From NCBI GenBank assembly GCA_016271365.2, contig CM057454.1, forward strand, positions 696,213,501 through 696,277,500: DNA of 64,000 nucleotides, given 5' to 3'. Below are positions 34,425 through 45,088 of the stretch, piece by piece (the first letter of the stretch is position 1; every line of letters starts with the position of its first letter). The DNA is from Neoceratodus forsteri (taxonomy: Eukaryota > Chordata > Ceratodontiformes > Ceratodontidae). The notes under the pieces were generated by a model, which saw only the letters and a list, made by a program, of their open reading frames with translations, was not told the DNA's origin and made no database searches. The position numbers and the translations under genes are program-made.

Positions 34425-34520
34425 AGCATAATTAACGACAAATACACTACTGAAAAATACACTACAGACAAATATACTATGCAGACAAATACGCTACGCA
34501 GACAAATATGCTACACAGAT
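34425..34520 (+). repeat. short tandem repeat, 17-19 bp unit
   Basis: Five imperfect copies of an AGACAAATACRCTACGC-like unit stand just before the foldback element. Non-coding. Confidence 0.75.
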
Positions 34521-34540
34521 TAGATAAACTAAAACATACT

Positions 34541-36253
34541 GGGCTGAATATTCAAACTGCGCTATTTTGTGGCGCAAGCCCTTGCGCTGCACAAAATAGT
34601 TATGCAGGGGTGTGTCCAGAGCGATATTCAAAGGAGTTGCGCCCTTGAGCAACTCCTTTGAATATCACCCCCTGGCCACAGCCACTGTGCATGGCGCAGT
34701 GGAACTTGCGCCACCGCAAGTTGTCAGAGTGGAGCATTCAACTTGCGGTGGCTCAAGTACCATTGCGCCATGCGCAAAATCCCCATATTCAAAAGGTGAC
34801 ATGCAAATAGGGCCATAATTCATGCAAGGCACAGGGGGGGCCATTTGCAACTGATTATGGCCCCATTTGCATGCTATTAGCATGCAGGTGTGCCGATTCC
34901 CGAGGATTTGCACCTGGCACCCTGCCAGGCAGCGGCCATCGGGGACCGACGCCCCCTGCAGCCCAATCGCGAGCAAAACAGTGTACAATCCCCACCACCA
35001 CCCCCCACTGGCCCGATCGCGGGCATAGTTTAATCCCCCCCCACCAGCCCGATCGCGGGCAGCAATGTGGCTCCCCCCCCGAACGTATCCCTGGTGGTCC
35101 AGTGGACCGAAAAGCCCGATCGCTGGCAGTAGTTGTTAAGAACCCCCACACTCCTCCGCATTCTTCTCTGGTGGTCCAGTGGCACATCCCGATCATGGGA
35201 TGTATATGTTGAACAAACCCCCCAACATAGCCCTGGTGGCTAGTGTCCCCCCACCCACTCACCCACAGCCCCACCACCCCGCTCCCCGGCAGCCGGCGGG
35301 TGGCAGCATCCACCCACCTGCCACCCGCCACCACCAACTGACTGCCCGGTAGGGCTGCACGCCCATTGGTGCAGAGCAAGAGCCAGTTGTGTGCAGCCCA
35401 TAACAGAGAAGACAGTCCAGTTTTGTGAATGAATGAATGTATTCATTCACAAATCTGGACTGTCATGTATATGGGGCTGCACGCCCATTGGCTCTTGCTC
35501 TGCACCAATGGGCGGCAGCTCTACTGGCAGTCAGTCGGCGGGCAGCGGGGCAGGTGGGTGGGATGCTGCCGCCGCTGGCTGCCGGGGGCAGGATGGTGGG
35601 GCTCGTGGTGGTGGGTGGGGGACACAGCCACTAGGGCTATGTTCGGGAGGGGTTTGTTCAACATATACATCCAGCGATCGGATGTGCCACTGACCACCAG
35701 GGATGAATTCGCAGGAGGGGGTTTATTAAATGAACCACTGCCCCCGATCGGGCTTTTCGGTCCACTGGACCACCAGGGATACGCCTGGGGCTACATTGCT
35801 GCCCGCGATCGGGCTGGTGGGGATTAAACTATGCCCACGATCGGGCCAGTGGGGATGGGGATTTACAGTTGGCTGCCCGTGATCAGGCTGGGGGGGCACA
35901 GGGACTGGGTTGGGGCCAGCCACATGTGGCAGCTGCTGTGTTGTGCCCTGCAATGCAGCAGCTCACCTGTGGGTGGCCCTCAACAAGCCTTTTTTGGCTC
36001 AAAGTTGTGCAGGCGTGAGGTTGGGGGTTGCACCTGCACAACTCTGCACAGCCCTGCTGAATATCGGGCTGTGCAGTTTATGCATGGTTCCTCCCCCTCC
36101 AGTTCAGCATGCATTCATTTGCATTGCGCTGTTGCTCAGCATGTTTTCTGTGGCGCAACTGCCTCCTGCTGAATATGGCAGAATGGAGCAAGTTCGGACT
36201 TGCGCAGGTGCAACCCTATTGCGCATGGCGCAACCCTTTTGAATATCTGAGCC
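34541..36253. mobile_element. 1.7-kb foldback (palindromic) DNA element inside the hAT
   Basis: The left terminus GGGCTGAATATTCAAAC and the inverted right terminus GGCTCAGATATTCAAAA match, and ACT flanks both ends (34538-34540 and 36254-36256). The inner arms are near-perfect inverted copies meeting at about 35440, where CAGTCCAGTTTTGTGAATGA is followed by its inverse. The arms are GC-rich and rich in CCCGATCG motifs and carry CCACCAGGG blocks on both sides. The many open frames in it (34855-35953) are palindrome artefacts. The three-base duplication would suit a PIF/Harbinger-type element, but no transposase is present. A related half copy lies at 59641-59925. Confidence 0.82.
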
Positions 36254-36299
36254 ACTGTGTGAATGACAACTAGAATGTAACCCATAGCTGCATAATGCA

Positions 36300-36690
36300 A
36301 AGATATTACATATTGCACATTTACACTTTATTGCACAGGGGAGTACAACTCTTTCCCTACAATATTACACCAGAACTTCACATCTACTTCATTGCAGAGT
36401 GGAGCACCATTCTGTTTTCTGCAATATTGTACCTGAACTGCATGCCTACGTTATTGCAAATGGGAGCACTATTTTTTCCCCTACAGTATTACACCAGAAC
36501 TGCATGTCTACTTCATTGCACAAGGGAGCACCATTTTTAACCTACAATATTACACCAGAACTCCATGTCTACTTCATTGTGCAGTGGAGCAAGGTTGTCT
36601 AATATTGTGCCAGAACTGCATATCTACATGTTATTGCACAGGGGAGCACCATTTTTCTACAATATTGCACCAGAACTGCAATTACACAGA
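36300..36690 (+). repeat. minisatellite, 61-bp unit, about six copies
   Basis: Units share ATTGCACARGGGAGCACCAT, ACAATATTACACCAGAACT and GCATGTCTACTTCATTG at 61-bp spacing. The array ends just short of the transposase stop. Open frames across it are repeat translations. Confidence 0.88.
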
Positions 36691-36711
36691 TGAGGGTGGG
36701 AGATTCTGGGT

Positions 36712-38249
36712 CTACTGATTAAATAGCAGCATTGAAAATAATTTAAAATTGTCCACAGTGAGGCTTCTCCATTGGTCGGTCAGGATTTGTCCACGTGCAG
36801 AAAATGACTGCTCCACATCTGCACTAGAAACAGGGACCCAGATGGCCTGAAGGGCTGCCTTGGCCAGAGTTGATACCTGTGAGGACATCAAGATCCAGTA
36901 CTGGTGAAGATCAAATGATAGGATCTCTGGTAGTTCCCTCGCATCCTGCTGTATGGAGATCTCCCAGTCCTTTAAAAGTGCATTCTTATTGTGTAAAGTG
37001 AAAATTGGGATATAGGGCAAGTACAATTGGAAGTTCTTATTGAGTTTGGGTAAGTTGAGTGGGTTGAAAATTCGACAGGCCATGAGAAACTGTACAGATG
37101 AGTTTGACTGCAGGTGTTTTGAAAGTTTTTCCAAACTGACTTTGAAAGCATTTTTGAACAGTTTGATGTTCTCGCCCCTTAATTTATTCCTCAGTTTAGA
37201 GAGGTACAGCTCTGTTTTCTCACCAAAGCCATCATTTTTAGTTGTGCCAGTCTCAAACTGGTTCTTAACTTGACATTAGCATGTCATATGTGGATGTCGC
37301 AAGAGGTTTCTCCTTTGACTGCAGAAGTTCTATCGCAGCAATAATGTTGCCTGAATTCTCTGTAATAAATGCCACTTGTGCGTGTAGTTCTTCATACCAT
37401 TCATCCAGTAATGCCTGTAGATTGTTTATTGAGGTGGCATCACAAGCATCCACTTGAAAAAGTCCCTCAGGTATTGCAGGTGTGTTGAATGGTATGCCAC
37501 AGCTGCAAACCATGTGTTCCATCTAGTTAAAACAGGAACTGGCAGCAAAGCAATAATTTCCCTTGAAGCTTCCAGAGCCTCCAAAAATGTGATGAATTCT
37601 CTTTTGTGTTTTGGCGACTGCTAAAAAGCCTATTTTACCAATGAAACCAGTTCATTAACTTTTTTGAAATGGTGCAGCCATGTATCCCCAACAAGAGACA
37701 AGACATGTGCCCAGAAACACACACATGGACAACATGGTCCCCAAGAGCCCCATGAAGTGCGTCATTAAAACATTTAATCATATAATGAGCACTGTCCCTG
37801 ACAAAACTACATTCATAAAGTCAATTTCTCAGCTCTGGAGAGACTTCAAGACAGCTTGAGCCACCATGGAATGGTTGACAGAGTCTAGTTCTGTGCTGTT
37901 TCCAAGGTATATCTTCCCCCTTCCAACACAAAGATGACATTAAGAATGAATCATGACTGTGCATCTGTGCTCTCATCATATATCACAATGATTTCCCAAT
38001 TAGAGCTGCTTTAAGGTCTGCATCAATTTGCTCTCTTAACTTGGGTAGATAGAACTGCCTCAGGCTGTCTGCTTTTGGCACTGCTCCACTCCCCTTCACA
38101 TACTTGCACATCCATTCCCTCAGCTGTGGATAATCCAGCTTCTCCAACAGGATATTTGCAGCCTCCCATGCCTTAACTGTGTCCATGACCATCTCATTTC
38201 TTGCTATGGATGATTCTGTTGCAGCTCTGAAACTGCTGGTCAGGGTCAC
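36712..38249 (-). pseudogene. hAT transposase with CGGBP1-like N-terminal region
   Basis: From right to left: a basic stretch (about 38250-38300), then 37983-38249 with VMDTVKAWEAANILLEKLDY and PKADSLRQFYLP, which closely resembles the middle of vertebrate CGGBP1, a protein thought to derive from a hAT transposase. Fragments at 37265-37522 (LQALLDEWYEELHAQ) belong to the middle. The C-terminus, 36712-37134, is a hAT dimerisation domain: QAIWVPVSSADVEQSFSARG followed by SLTVDNFKLFSMLLFNQ. Frameshifts between 37522 and 37983 disable it. A BED-type zinc finger should precede 38249; only its degraded remnant (38290-38460) is possible. Confidence 0.82.
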
Positions 38250-38599
38250 CTGCCTTGCTTGTCTTCCTTCACTAGCAGCTCGTTCTTTATTCCTAGCATG
38301 TTTCTTGCTGATCAGATGATCTTTTACTGTATCTTTTCTGGTATGGTCCAGAACATGGTTATAGTATGGTCAGAAAAGTTTTTCTCCATCCTCATAGAGG
38401 CCTTCAGATTTGAACTGAAGGGCTCACTCCTTAGCTGAGGTGTAGCAGAGCTTGGCTTTCTTATTCAGTGGTGCAGCAGACATCATGCAGGAAGAAAGTA
38501 TGAATACTGAAATCACAACCCAAAAATATATTAGTAGTGTTCCACCAATCTGCTTGATGAGATCATTCATGTAACAAAATGGGAGACTCAGATACTCTA

Positions 38600-39590
38600 G
38601 ACAGGGCAGTCCATGACTTTTATCCTCTGGCTATGATGGCAGCAGCCTCCACCTACAGCCACCATCCTCCAGGTACAGCAGCAGCTATCGTCTACAGCCC
38701 CCATCCTCCAGGGTATGAGAGCAGCCACCGCCTGCAACTCCCATCCTCCAGGCACAACAGCAGAGCAGTCTATGTCTCCTATCCTCCAGGTACGACAGCA
38801 GCAGCAGCCTACAACTCCCATCCGCCTGGTAAGATGACAGTAGCAGCCATCGACCACCATTCACTAGGTGAGATGGCAGTAGCGGTCTACAATCCCATCC
38901 TCCAGGTCCAATGACAGCAGTAATCTATGACTCCCATCCTCCAGGTCCAATGGCAGCAGCATTCTGCAAATCCCATCCTCCAGGTGTGAAGGCAGCAGCA
39001 ATCTACGACACACATTCTCCAGGTATGACAGCAGCAGCATTCTATGACTCCCATTATCCAGGTACAATGGCAGCAGCACTCTACATCCACCATTCACTAG
39101 GTGAGATGGCAACAGCAGCCTATGACTCCCATCCTCTGGATATGACAGCAGCAGCAACCTATGACTCATATCCTCCAGGTGTGACAGCAGCAGCATTCTA
39201 CAACTCGCATCCTCTGAGTATGACAGTAGCAACAGTCTATGAGTTCCATCATCCAGGTACGATTGCATCAGCATTCTACAACCACAATTCACTAGGTGAG
39301 ATGCCAGCAGCAGTCTACGACTCTCATCCTTCAGGTATGACAGCAGCAGCAGGCAACGACTCCGCATCCTCTGGGTACGACAGCAGCAGCATCAGCCTAC
39401 GACTCACATACTATGGGTATGACAACAGCAGCAGTCTATAACTTGCATCATCCAGGTACGACAGCAGCAGCATTCGATAACCACCATTCACTAGGTGAGA
39501 TGGCAGCAGCAGCCTATGACTCCCATCCTACAGATATGATGGCAGAAGGGCAGCCAACAGCCAGCATTCTCTGGGTGCAATAGCAACAAC
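38600..39590 (+). repeat. minisatellite, 39-bp unit, about 25 copies
   Basis: Units such as TACGACAGCAGCAGCATTCT plus ACGACTCCCATCCTCCAGG repeat every 39 bp, that is 13 codons. Both strands therefore stay open for long stretches (38911-39441 plus; 38864-39367 minus) and give 13-residue periodic peptides (for example YDSHPPGMTAAAF). No start context, codon bias or flanking signals support a gene. It lies upstream of the transposase on the transposase strand. Confidence 0.9.
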
Positions 39591-41700
39591 AAATAAACAC
39601 CCTCCTATCTGCACCCAACTACATGGCAAGTAATCCTCTCCCTGACTTGTTAACTACACAAGCAACATCCAGACTTACCTGGTGCCACAGAGCTATTTGC
39701 ACAGCCATTCAGAATATACCCTATATGACTTGTACAAAACCACACAGCAAACTTGTCTGAAAACAGATGCTACACATATCCTTGGTTTTGGTTTTGCTCC
39801 TTGACTCAGTATTTAAGGACAATCCTGAAAATTTTCTCTGGGGCATATAGAAAGCACTGGAGCCCAGAGCCGTCTTCACCAGGGATAGGCCTTACACTGT
39901 ATGTCCCTGAGCAAGTCAGAGTGCTTCTCTACCTTGTGGTTTGCTCAAAAGTAAAATTGCATACAGACACTAGCCTGGTCAAGGACATAGCCTATAAGGC
40001 CCCCCTTGCAAAGTACGAAGAGCTGTTTTGCCTTCCATATTCCACAGATCATACTAGTGTTACCTGAGTCCCTCAAAAAGGGGCATGGTAGGCAGGTATG
40101 GCAAAGAATTTCTGCAGTGTGGGATCTGGGGGCATATTCCTAGCTGTCACCAGCAGAAGAAATATGTGCCTGCATATGCCTGCATACAGTAAAATGCGGA
40201 AACTGCACCTAGTTTGCTTGAAGTGGGCTTTACTCACCATGCACTGAAACACTAACTTGCTGTGGGACACAAAACAGTCACTTGGCTTGCTCAGGGATGC
40301 AGCAATGTCAGTCCCCCAAAACTTGCCCTATGGACACAGCAAAGCCAGCTCCCCCCATGCAAAACCTGGCCCTTGTCAGTGTGTAACAGGCTAACCCTCT
40401 CACCAGCATACTCTGGAGCACACAGCAAGCAAACCCCTCTTGTACGTGCTGCGGGATACACACTGTGCAAGCCTCTTAATGCAAAGTCCAAGGGGCTGGG
40501 TTGCTTGCTGTGTGCCGCATAGTAAGTTGCATTAGTGGGGCTAGAGTGAACTGGCCCTACACACTGACCAGGGGCATGTTTCCAGGGTGGGATTTTCTCA
40601 GGGCTACTCAGAAAGCAAAACACTGTAGAATGCCTTTGCACTACTTCACAAGTTTCAAAACAAGCCATTCATTGTCCGGAGACACCAACAGTAGGCTGCA
40701 CCACAACAGACAAATAACCCAACATTGCCATCTCCCACACAAACTCCGAGAAAAAACAAATTGAATGTAGCACCAGAACAGGTTGGGGGATCTTATATAT
40801 TGTATACCCCTAAGCAAGTCTGAGGGTCACTGCGGCTTACTGTACAGTGTGAGCAATGTGTAACCAAGGGTCTCAGGCTGGATGGCAAAGGGCCAACTAG
40901 GAATGGATACATTTGTGGGAGGTCCCAGCAGCCGGCAGGAAAAATAATTTAAAAAAACGTGCCTAGGGTTATGCCAATTCCCCCCATACTTGGTTAGGGT
41001 CTGCAGGAAAAAACAAGTAACAGAGTATCTGACATGCTCTGCCTTGCTCAGGTACACAGTGTGTGAGGCACCCCCCACCCCCACCCTGATACAAACTTGT
41101 TATGGGCCTCATAGAAAGCACTGCACCCCAGAGAAAGTTAGCAAGGAAGTGGGGAGACTTACACATGCCATTTCCATGAGTAATCCAACTTTGAGGGTTG
41201 TGTGGGCATGCAAGCATGATCCTTGGCAAATCTGTAGGTCTCTGTCACTAGCTGATTCCACAGACAAAGTTTACAGGGGAAGCCATACAAACTAATGTGG
41301 ACAGTTTGCAAGGTGAATTACTTATCTTGCTCTGGTGCATACTACAAACAACAAGGGTCCTGCAGACTTGTTCAAAGACACACCAATGCCCCCCCCAAAC
41401 ATGGTCTGAGCATGCAGTGAGAAGTAACAGACTCCAGAGCTAGATTGGGTGCCTGTCATCACTGTGTTCCTGAGCAATTTTGTAGGTTTCTGGCAGTAGT
41501 TGCTTCCACAGAGCAGGTCTGCAGGGATGCCTCACACTGCCACATTGGCAGTGTGCATCATCAAATCCCCCTCCTAATGTATGCTACAAGGGACAGACAC
41601 CCTCAGACTTGCTCATGGACAGTGCACATGTCCCTGCCCTGCAAACTTGCTATAGGTGCACTCAACCCAACTTGAAGCATACCCAAGTGTTCTTGCTCCT
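39591..41700. other. diverged low-copy repeats of the hAT interior; no gene seen
   Basis: About 2.1 kb has scattered recurring words such as ATAGAAAGCACTG, CTCTGGRGCACACAG and CAAACTTGCTATGG, suggesting an old tandem array with units of roughly 100-150 bp. Open frames on both strands (39753-40067, 40291-40668, 40990-41295 and others) share these words and look like repeat translation. I recognise no protein family here. Confidence 0.5.
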
Positions 41701-42156
41701 TTCTACACCTACACACACACACACACACACACACAGACATAGGGTTTCTTCATGCTAGATCATCTACACTGATCTGGGGAACCTTGGACCCCCCACACAC
41801 ACATGCAGTGACACATGGATTCTTTATGCTAGAATCACTGCACTGCTCTGGTGTACCTAGGACCCCCACACACACACACACACACATATACATGCACTCT
41901 GACATAGGGGTTCATGTGAGAAATACCTGTACTGCTTTGGGGCACTTTGACTTCCCAACCCCCACACACGTACTGACACAGGAGTTCTGCCTGTTAGGAT
42001 TACCTGCAGTGCTCTCTGGCACCTCGGACTTCCCCCCACAGCCACACTCTGATGCAGGGGCTTGTCACGCAAAGGGGCACACAATGGCATAAAAGTTCAG
42101 AGGAATACTCAGACACCCCCACCCTACTCAGACACCCCTTGACTTTTTGTTCCCCG

Positions 42157-42193
<37 letters not shown>

Positions 42194-42495
42194 TAGGGGT
42201 TCTTCATGCTAGATCACTTGCACTGCTCTGGAACACCTTGGACCCAACTCCCCCACACACACACACTCTGACACAGGGGTTCTTAATGTTAGAATCATAC
42301 CACTGCTCTGGTGTACCTTGGACCCCCCCTACACACATACACACATACACACATGCACTCTGACACAGTGGTTCATGCGAGAAATATCTGTGCTGCTCTG
42401 GGGCACCTCAGCCCCCACACTCCCACACACGCACTGACACAGGGGTTCTTTATGCTAGAATCACAACACTACTCTGGTGTACCTCGGACCCCCCT

Positions 42496-42545
<50 letters not shown>

Positions 42546-42800
42546 GCACTCTGACATAGGGGTTCTGCCAGAAATACCTGCACTGCTTTGGGGCACCTCG
42601 GCCCCCCACCCCCACACATGCACTGACACAGGGGTTCTTCCTGTTAGGATTACCTGCAGTGCTCTCAGGCAACTCGGACCTCCCCCCACACCCACACTCT
42701 GATACAGGGGCCAAGGGGCACACAATGGCAAAAAAGGTTCAGAAGAATACTGAGACCCCCACCCTACTCAGACCCCCCATGGCTTTTGCTTCTTGCTATG

Positions 42801-42840
<40 letters not shown>
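41701..42840 (+). repeat. (CA)n-rich higher-order satellite
   Basis: CA runs at about 41708-41735, 41867-41886, 42161-42190, 42496-42541 and 42802-42838 alternate with a roughly 90-bp unit containing GACACAGGGGTTCTTCATGC and CACTGCTCTGG. A longer segment (GGGGCACACAATGGCA through CACCCTACTCAGA) recurs at 42073-42145 and 42716-42773, so units are grouped in a higher-order period of about 640 bp. Non-coding. Confidence 0.85.
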
Positions 42841-43794
42841 GACCATTAAGACCATACATAACATGGCTTTATATACCACAAGTTAACAAATTGCTAAGCA
42901 GCTAGAAAGATAGAAACTGTGGGTAGCTACGGACCCAATTCAACAGACACTCCCAGTAACGGTAGCTAAGGACCGCCAAGCCCATCAAGTCTGCCTGTAT
43001 ACTCTGCTGATTTTAAATCATCTGCAAGCCCCTTGGAACCCCCCCCACATGCACACACATGAACACACACAGCACTCTTTGCCTACTTTGCAGTTTGTTG
43101 TCCTACAGCATCCCTGGCATGCATACCTTCATTTGGTAAGATAAGGACCACCAGAGCCCATCCAGTTTCCCCATACCAATTTAAAATTAGCTGCAGGTGC
43201 TGCGGGCATCATGGACATCTCAGGCACCTCAGACCCATTCCCCCCATGCATTCTTTACCTGCCTCATTATTTGTAACCTTTGCAACCCACACTATACTTT
43301 GCAGTCCATCTATTAAAAGTGGGTACCTGAAGTGTCTGGAAAAGTGGTAGCAGACAAGGCAGGCTTACAGTGTGATTTCTGGATAGTCGTTTGGGACAGC
43401 AACACTCGGTGTTGAACTGTTTTTTTTAATCTATAGGGAGTACTCCTTTGGCCATATGACTCTACAAATAGTAGAGGGTAGAGCAGCAGATCTAAAGCAG
43501 TGAGGCTTTTAAAAAAATGAACCGGCATTCTGAAATGGTGTTCTTGGCATCCTCGTGGTCTTGTATCTCTCTAGTGGGGTTGCATGTCTTTGTTTCCTCC
43601 TCTCCTGGACTCCTGGATCAATAGGAGAGGTTGTCTGGCTGCAGGCTACCTTTTATGCAGCCCAGTTCCCGAAAGCACATGCAAACAGTGTGAGTTCCAT
43701 GACTCTCTCTCAGAAGATTTAAAATTCTGGCAGCCAATCAGAATTCCATGATTCTGGCCACAATCATGGAATCATGGAAAAACAGTGGCCTTGC
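42841..43794. other. hAT right-end region; no gene seen
   Basis: The last 950 bases of the hAT element contain no recognisable gene. Two short stretches, near 42945-43000 (GGTAGCTAAGGACCGCCAAG) and 43135-43180 (GATAAGGACCACCAGAGCCC), vaguely resemble inverted CR1 tails. The final 35 bases contain the imperfect repeat ATTCCATGATT and the terminal inverted repeat. Confidence 0.4.
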
Positions 43795-43802
43795 TCATGA
43801 CC
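43795..43802 (+). repeat. right 8-bp target duplication of the hAT element
   Basis: TCATGACC matches 33812-33819. The Gypsy integrase frame resumes immediately. Confidence 0.85.
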
Positions 43803-44645
43803 CCATTTGAAAGAATAGCCATGGATGTGGTAGGACCCCTGACAAAAAGCTCTAAAGGGAATCAGTCAATATTAATGGTTTGTGATTATGCCACAAGGTA
43901 TCCAGAGGTGATACCCCTTTGGACTGTAATGGCCCCTCGGATTGCTGAGGAACTGCCCAAAATTTGTAGTCGTCTGGGTATCTCTCAAACCATACTCACG
44001 AATAGAGGAACAAACTTTACTTCAGTACTCATTAAAGAGCTTTGCCAATTGTTAGGGGTTTCAGCTGTAAGAGCATCTCCCTACCACCCCCATACTGATG
44101 GGCTAGTGAAGCATTTTAATAAAATCTTAAAAATCTTTAAACATATGCTCCAAAAGTATGTGCAAGAAGGGGGGGATTGGGACAAGTGTTTACTATATCT
44201 CCTGTTCACATACCGGGAGGTACCCCAAGCCACTACCGAATTGTCACCTTTTACTTTTCTATATGGAAGAAACCCCAGAGGTCCACTGGATGTGGTAAGG
44301 GAACATTGGAAGAAAGGAAAAGAGGTATGTCATACCAATATTGTGGACTATATGGCCAACCTTAGGAAAAAAATAGTGAAATTTGTTACCACGGCTCACC
44401 AGAATGTGGTTCACAGACAGGTGGAACAGAAAGATTGGTATGATGAAAGATTGAAAGATAAAACCTACCAACCAAGTGATAAGGGCTTATTATTGCTGCC
44501 TTCATCTGAAAATAAACTATTGATGAAATGGCAAGGCCCATTTGTGGTTAACAGGCAGACTGGGAATGTTAATAATGAAATTAAGATGCCAGGCTGATGA
44601 TCCCAGAAAAAAATATATCCTGCCAATTTACTAAGGAAATAGCAT
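43803..44645 (+). pseudogene. integrase core and C-terminal domain of the Gmr1-like element
   Basis: The long open frame begins PFERIAMDVVGPL, the first catalytic Asp block. The second block reads ILTNRGTNFTS, where the family has Asp (TDxG), so Asn replaces the catalytic residue. The third reads SPYHPHTDGLVKHFNK, where Glu (VERFN) is replaced by Lys. Two of the three DDE residues are lost, each explicable by one G-to-A change. Downstream are FLYGRNPRGPLDVV and the C-terminal WQGPFVVNRQTGNVNNEIKM, with a stop at 44597 and a shifted remnant (YPANLLRK) to 44645. Integrase would join element DNA to the chromosome. Confidence 0.9.
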
Positions 44646-44703
44646 AATAGGCAAGATCCCATACCCAGTTATTTTTATCAATCCTGAACAAAAAGTTACT
44701 GAG

Positions 44704-44985
44704 TTGGAGGAGGCCTATGAGAGGCTTGAGATGGGAAAAGAAGTCACAGAGGTGCAAATTAACCTTAGTTTAGATGTATCCCAAAAACAGGAGGTTGACC
44801 AATTGTTGTTGTATTTTGGGGCAACCTTCACTAGTATACCAGGGAGAGCAAAAGGGATGGTGCACACCGTTAAAGTGTCTCAAAAGAAACCTATTCAACA
44901 GAAACCTTATAGGCTCCCTGGAAGAGTTTGACAGGAGGTCATACAAGAAATCAAGAGAATGGAGCAGCTGGGGGTGATCAAACCT
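44704..44985 (+). pseudogene. RT of the Gmr1-like element, N-terminal part
   Basis: The frame begins with SLDVSQKQEVDQLLLYFGAT and contains FTSIPGRAKGMVHTVKV and QQKPYRLPGRV, the typical entry to a Gypsy RT (xxPGRT...H.I......P...PYR.P), and then EIKRMEQLGVIKP in a shifted frame. It lies 60 bases after the integrase C-terminus, proving the integrase-RT order. An antisense CR1-type LINE cuts it at about 44986 and it resumes at 47958. Confidence 0.88.
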
Positions 44986-45088
44986 TACATAGATACATAG
45001 ATACATAGACAGTGTTGGCAGATAAGGGCCTATGGCCCACCTAGTCTGCCCATTTGAGCTTGTAAGTTCAGTTTGTTTTCCTAGAAGT

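Larger units (their letters stand above)
33820..43794 (-). mobile_element. hAT transposon, about 10 kb, inserted in Gypsy integrase
   Basis: The termini are AAGGCCACTGCTTTTC on the left and, inverted, GCAAGGCCACTGTTTTTC on the right, flanked by the 8-bp duplication TCATGACC. The right end has two extra bases relative to the left. Inside, a minus-strand transposase pseudogene occupies about 36712-38460, together with a foldback element (34541-36253), two minisatellites and CA-rich satellites. At 9975 bp it is unusually long for hAT, largely because of repeats. The duplication fits neither common hAT target consensus well, but the length and the transposase agree. Confidence 0.82.

Noticed and set aside
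34855..35953. Several overlapping open frames in GC-rich DNA
   Set aside because: They lie in the arms of the foldback element and mirror each other on opposite strands; no domain, start context or conservation.
38600..39590. Possible CRISPR-like or collagen-like array
   Set aside because: The repeats are contiguous 39-bp units without spacers, in a vertebrate transposon, and open on both strands. This is a minisatellite, not a CRISPR array or a protein gene.
41701..42559. His/Thr-rich open frames across the CA repeats
   Set aside because: They translate microsatellites (CACACA as Thr-His) and have no supporting signals.
42925..43200. Degenerate CR1 tails in the hAT right arm
   Set aside because: The resemblance is limited to about 20 bases each with several mismatches; too weak for a feature.
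43803..44597. Intact host integrase-like (domesticated) gene
   Set aside because: It is the continuation of the Gypsy pol interrupted by hAT, has lost two catalytic residues, and its frame starts in element sequence without a separate promoter.
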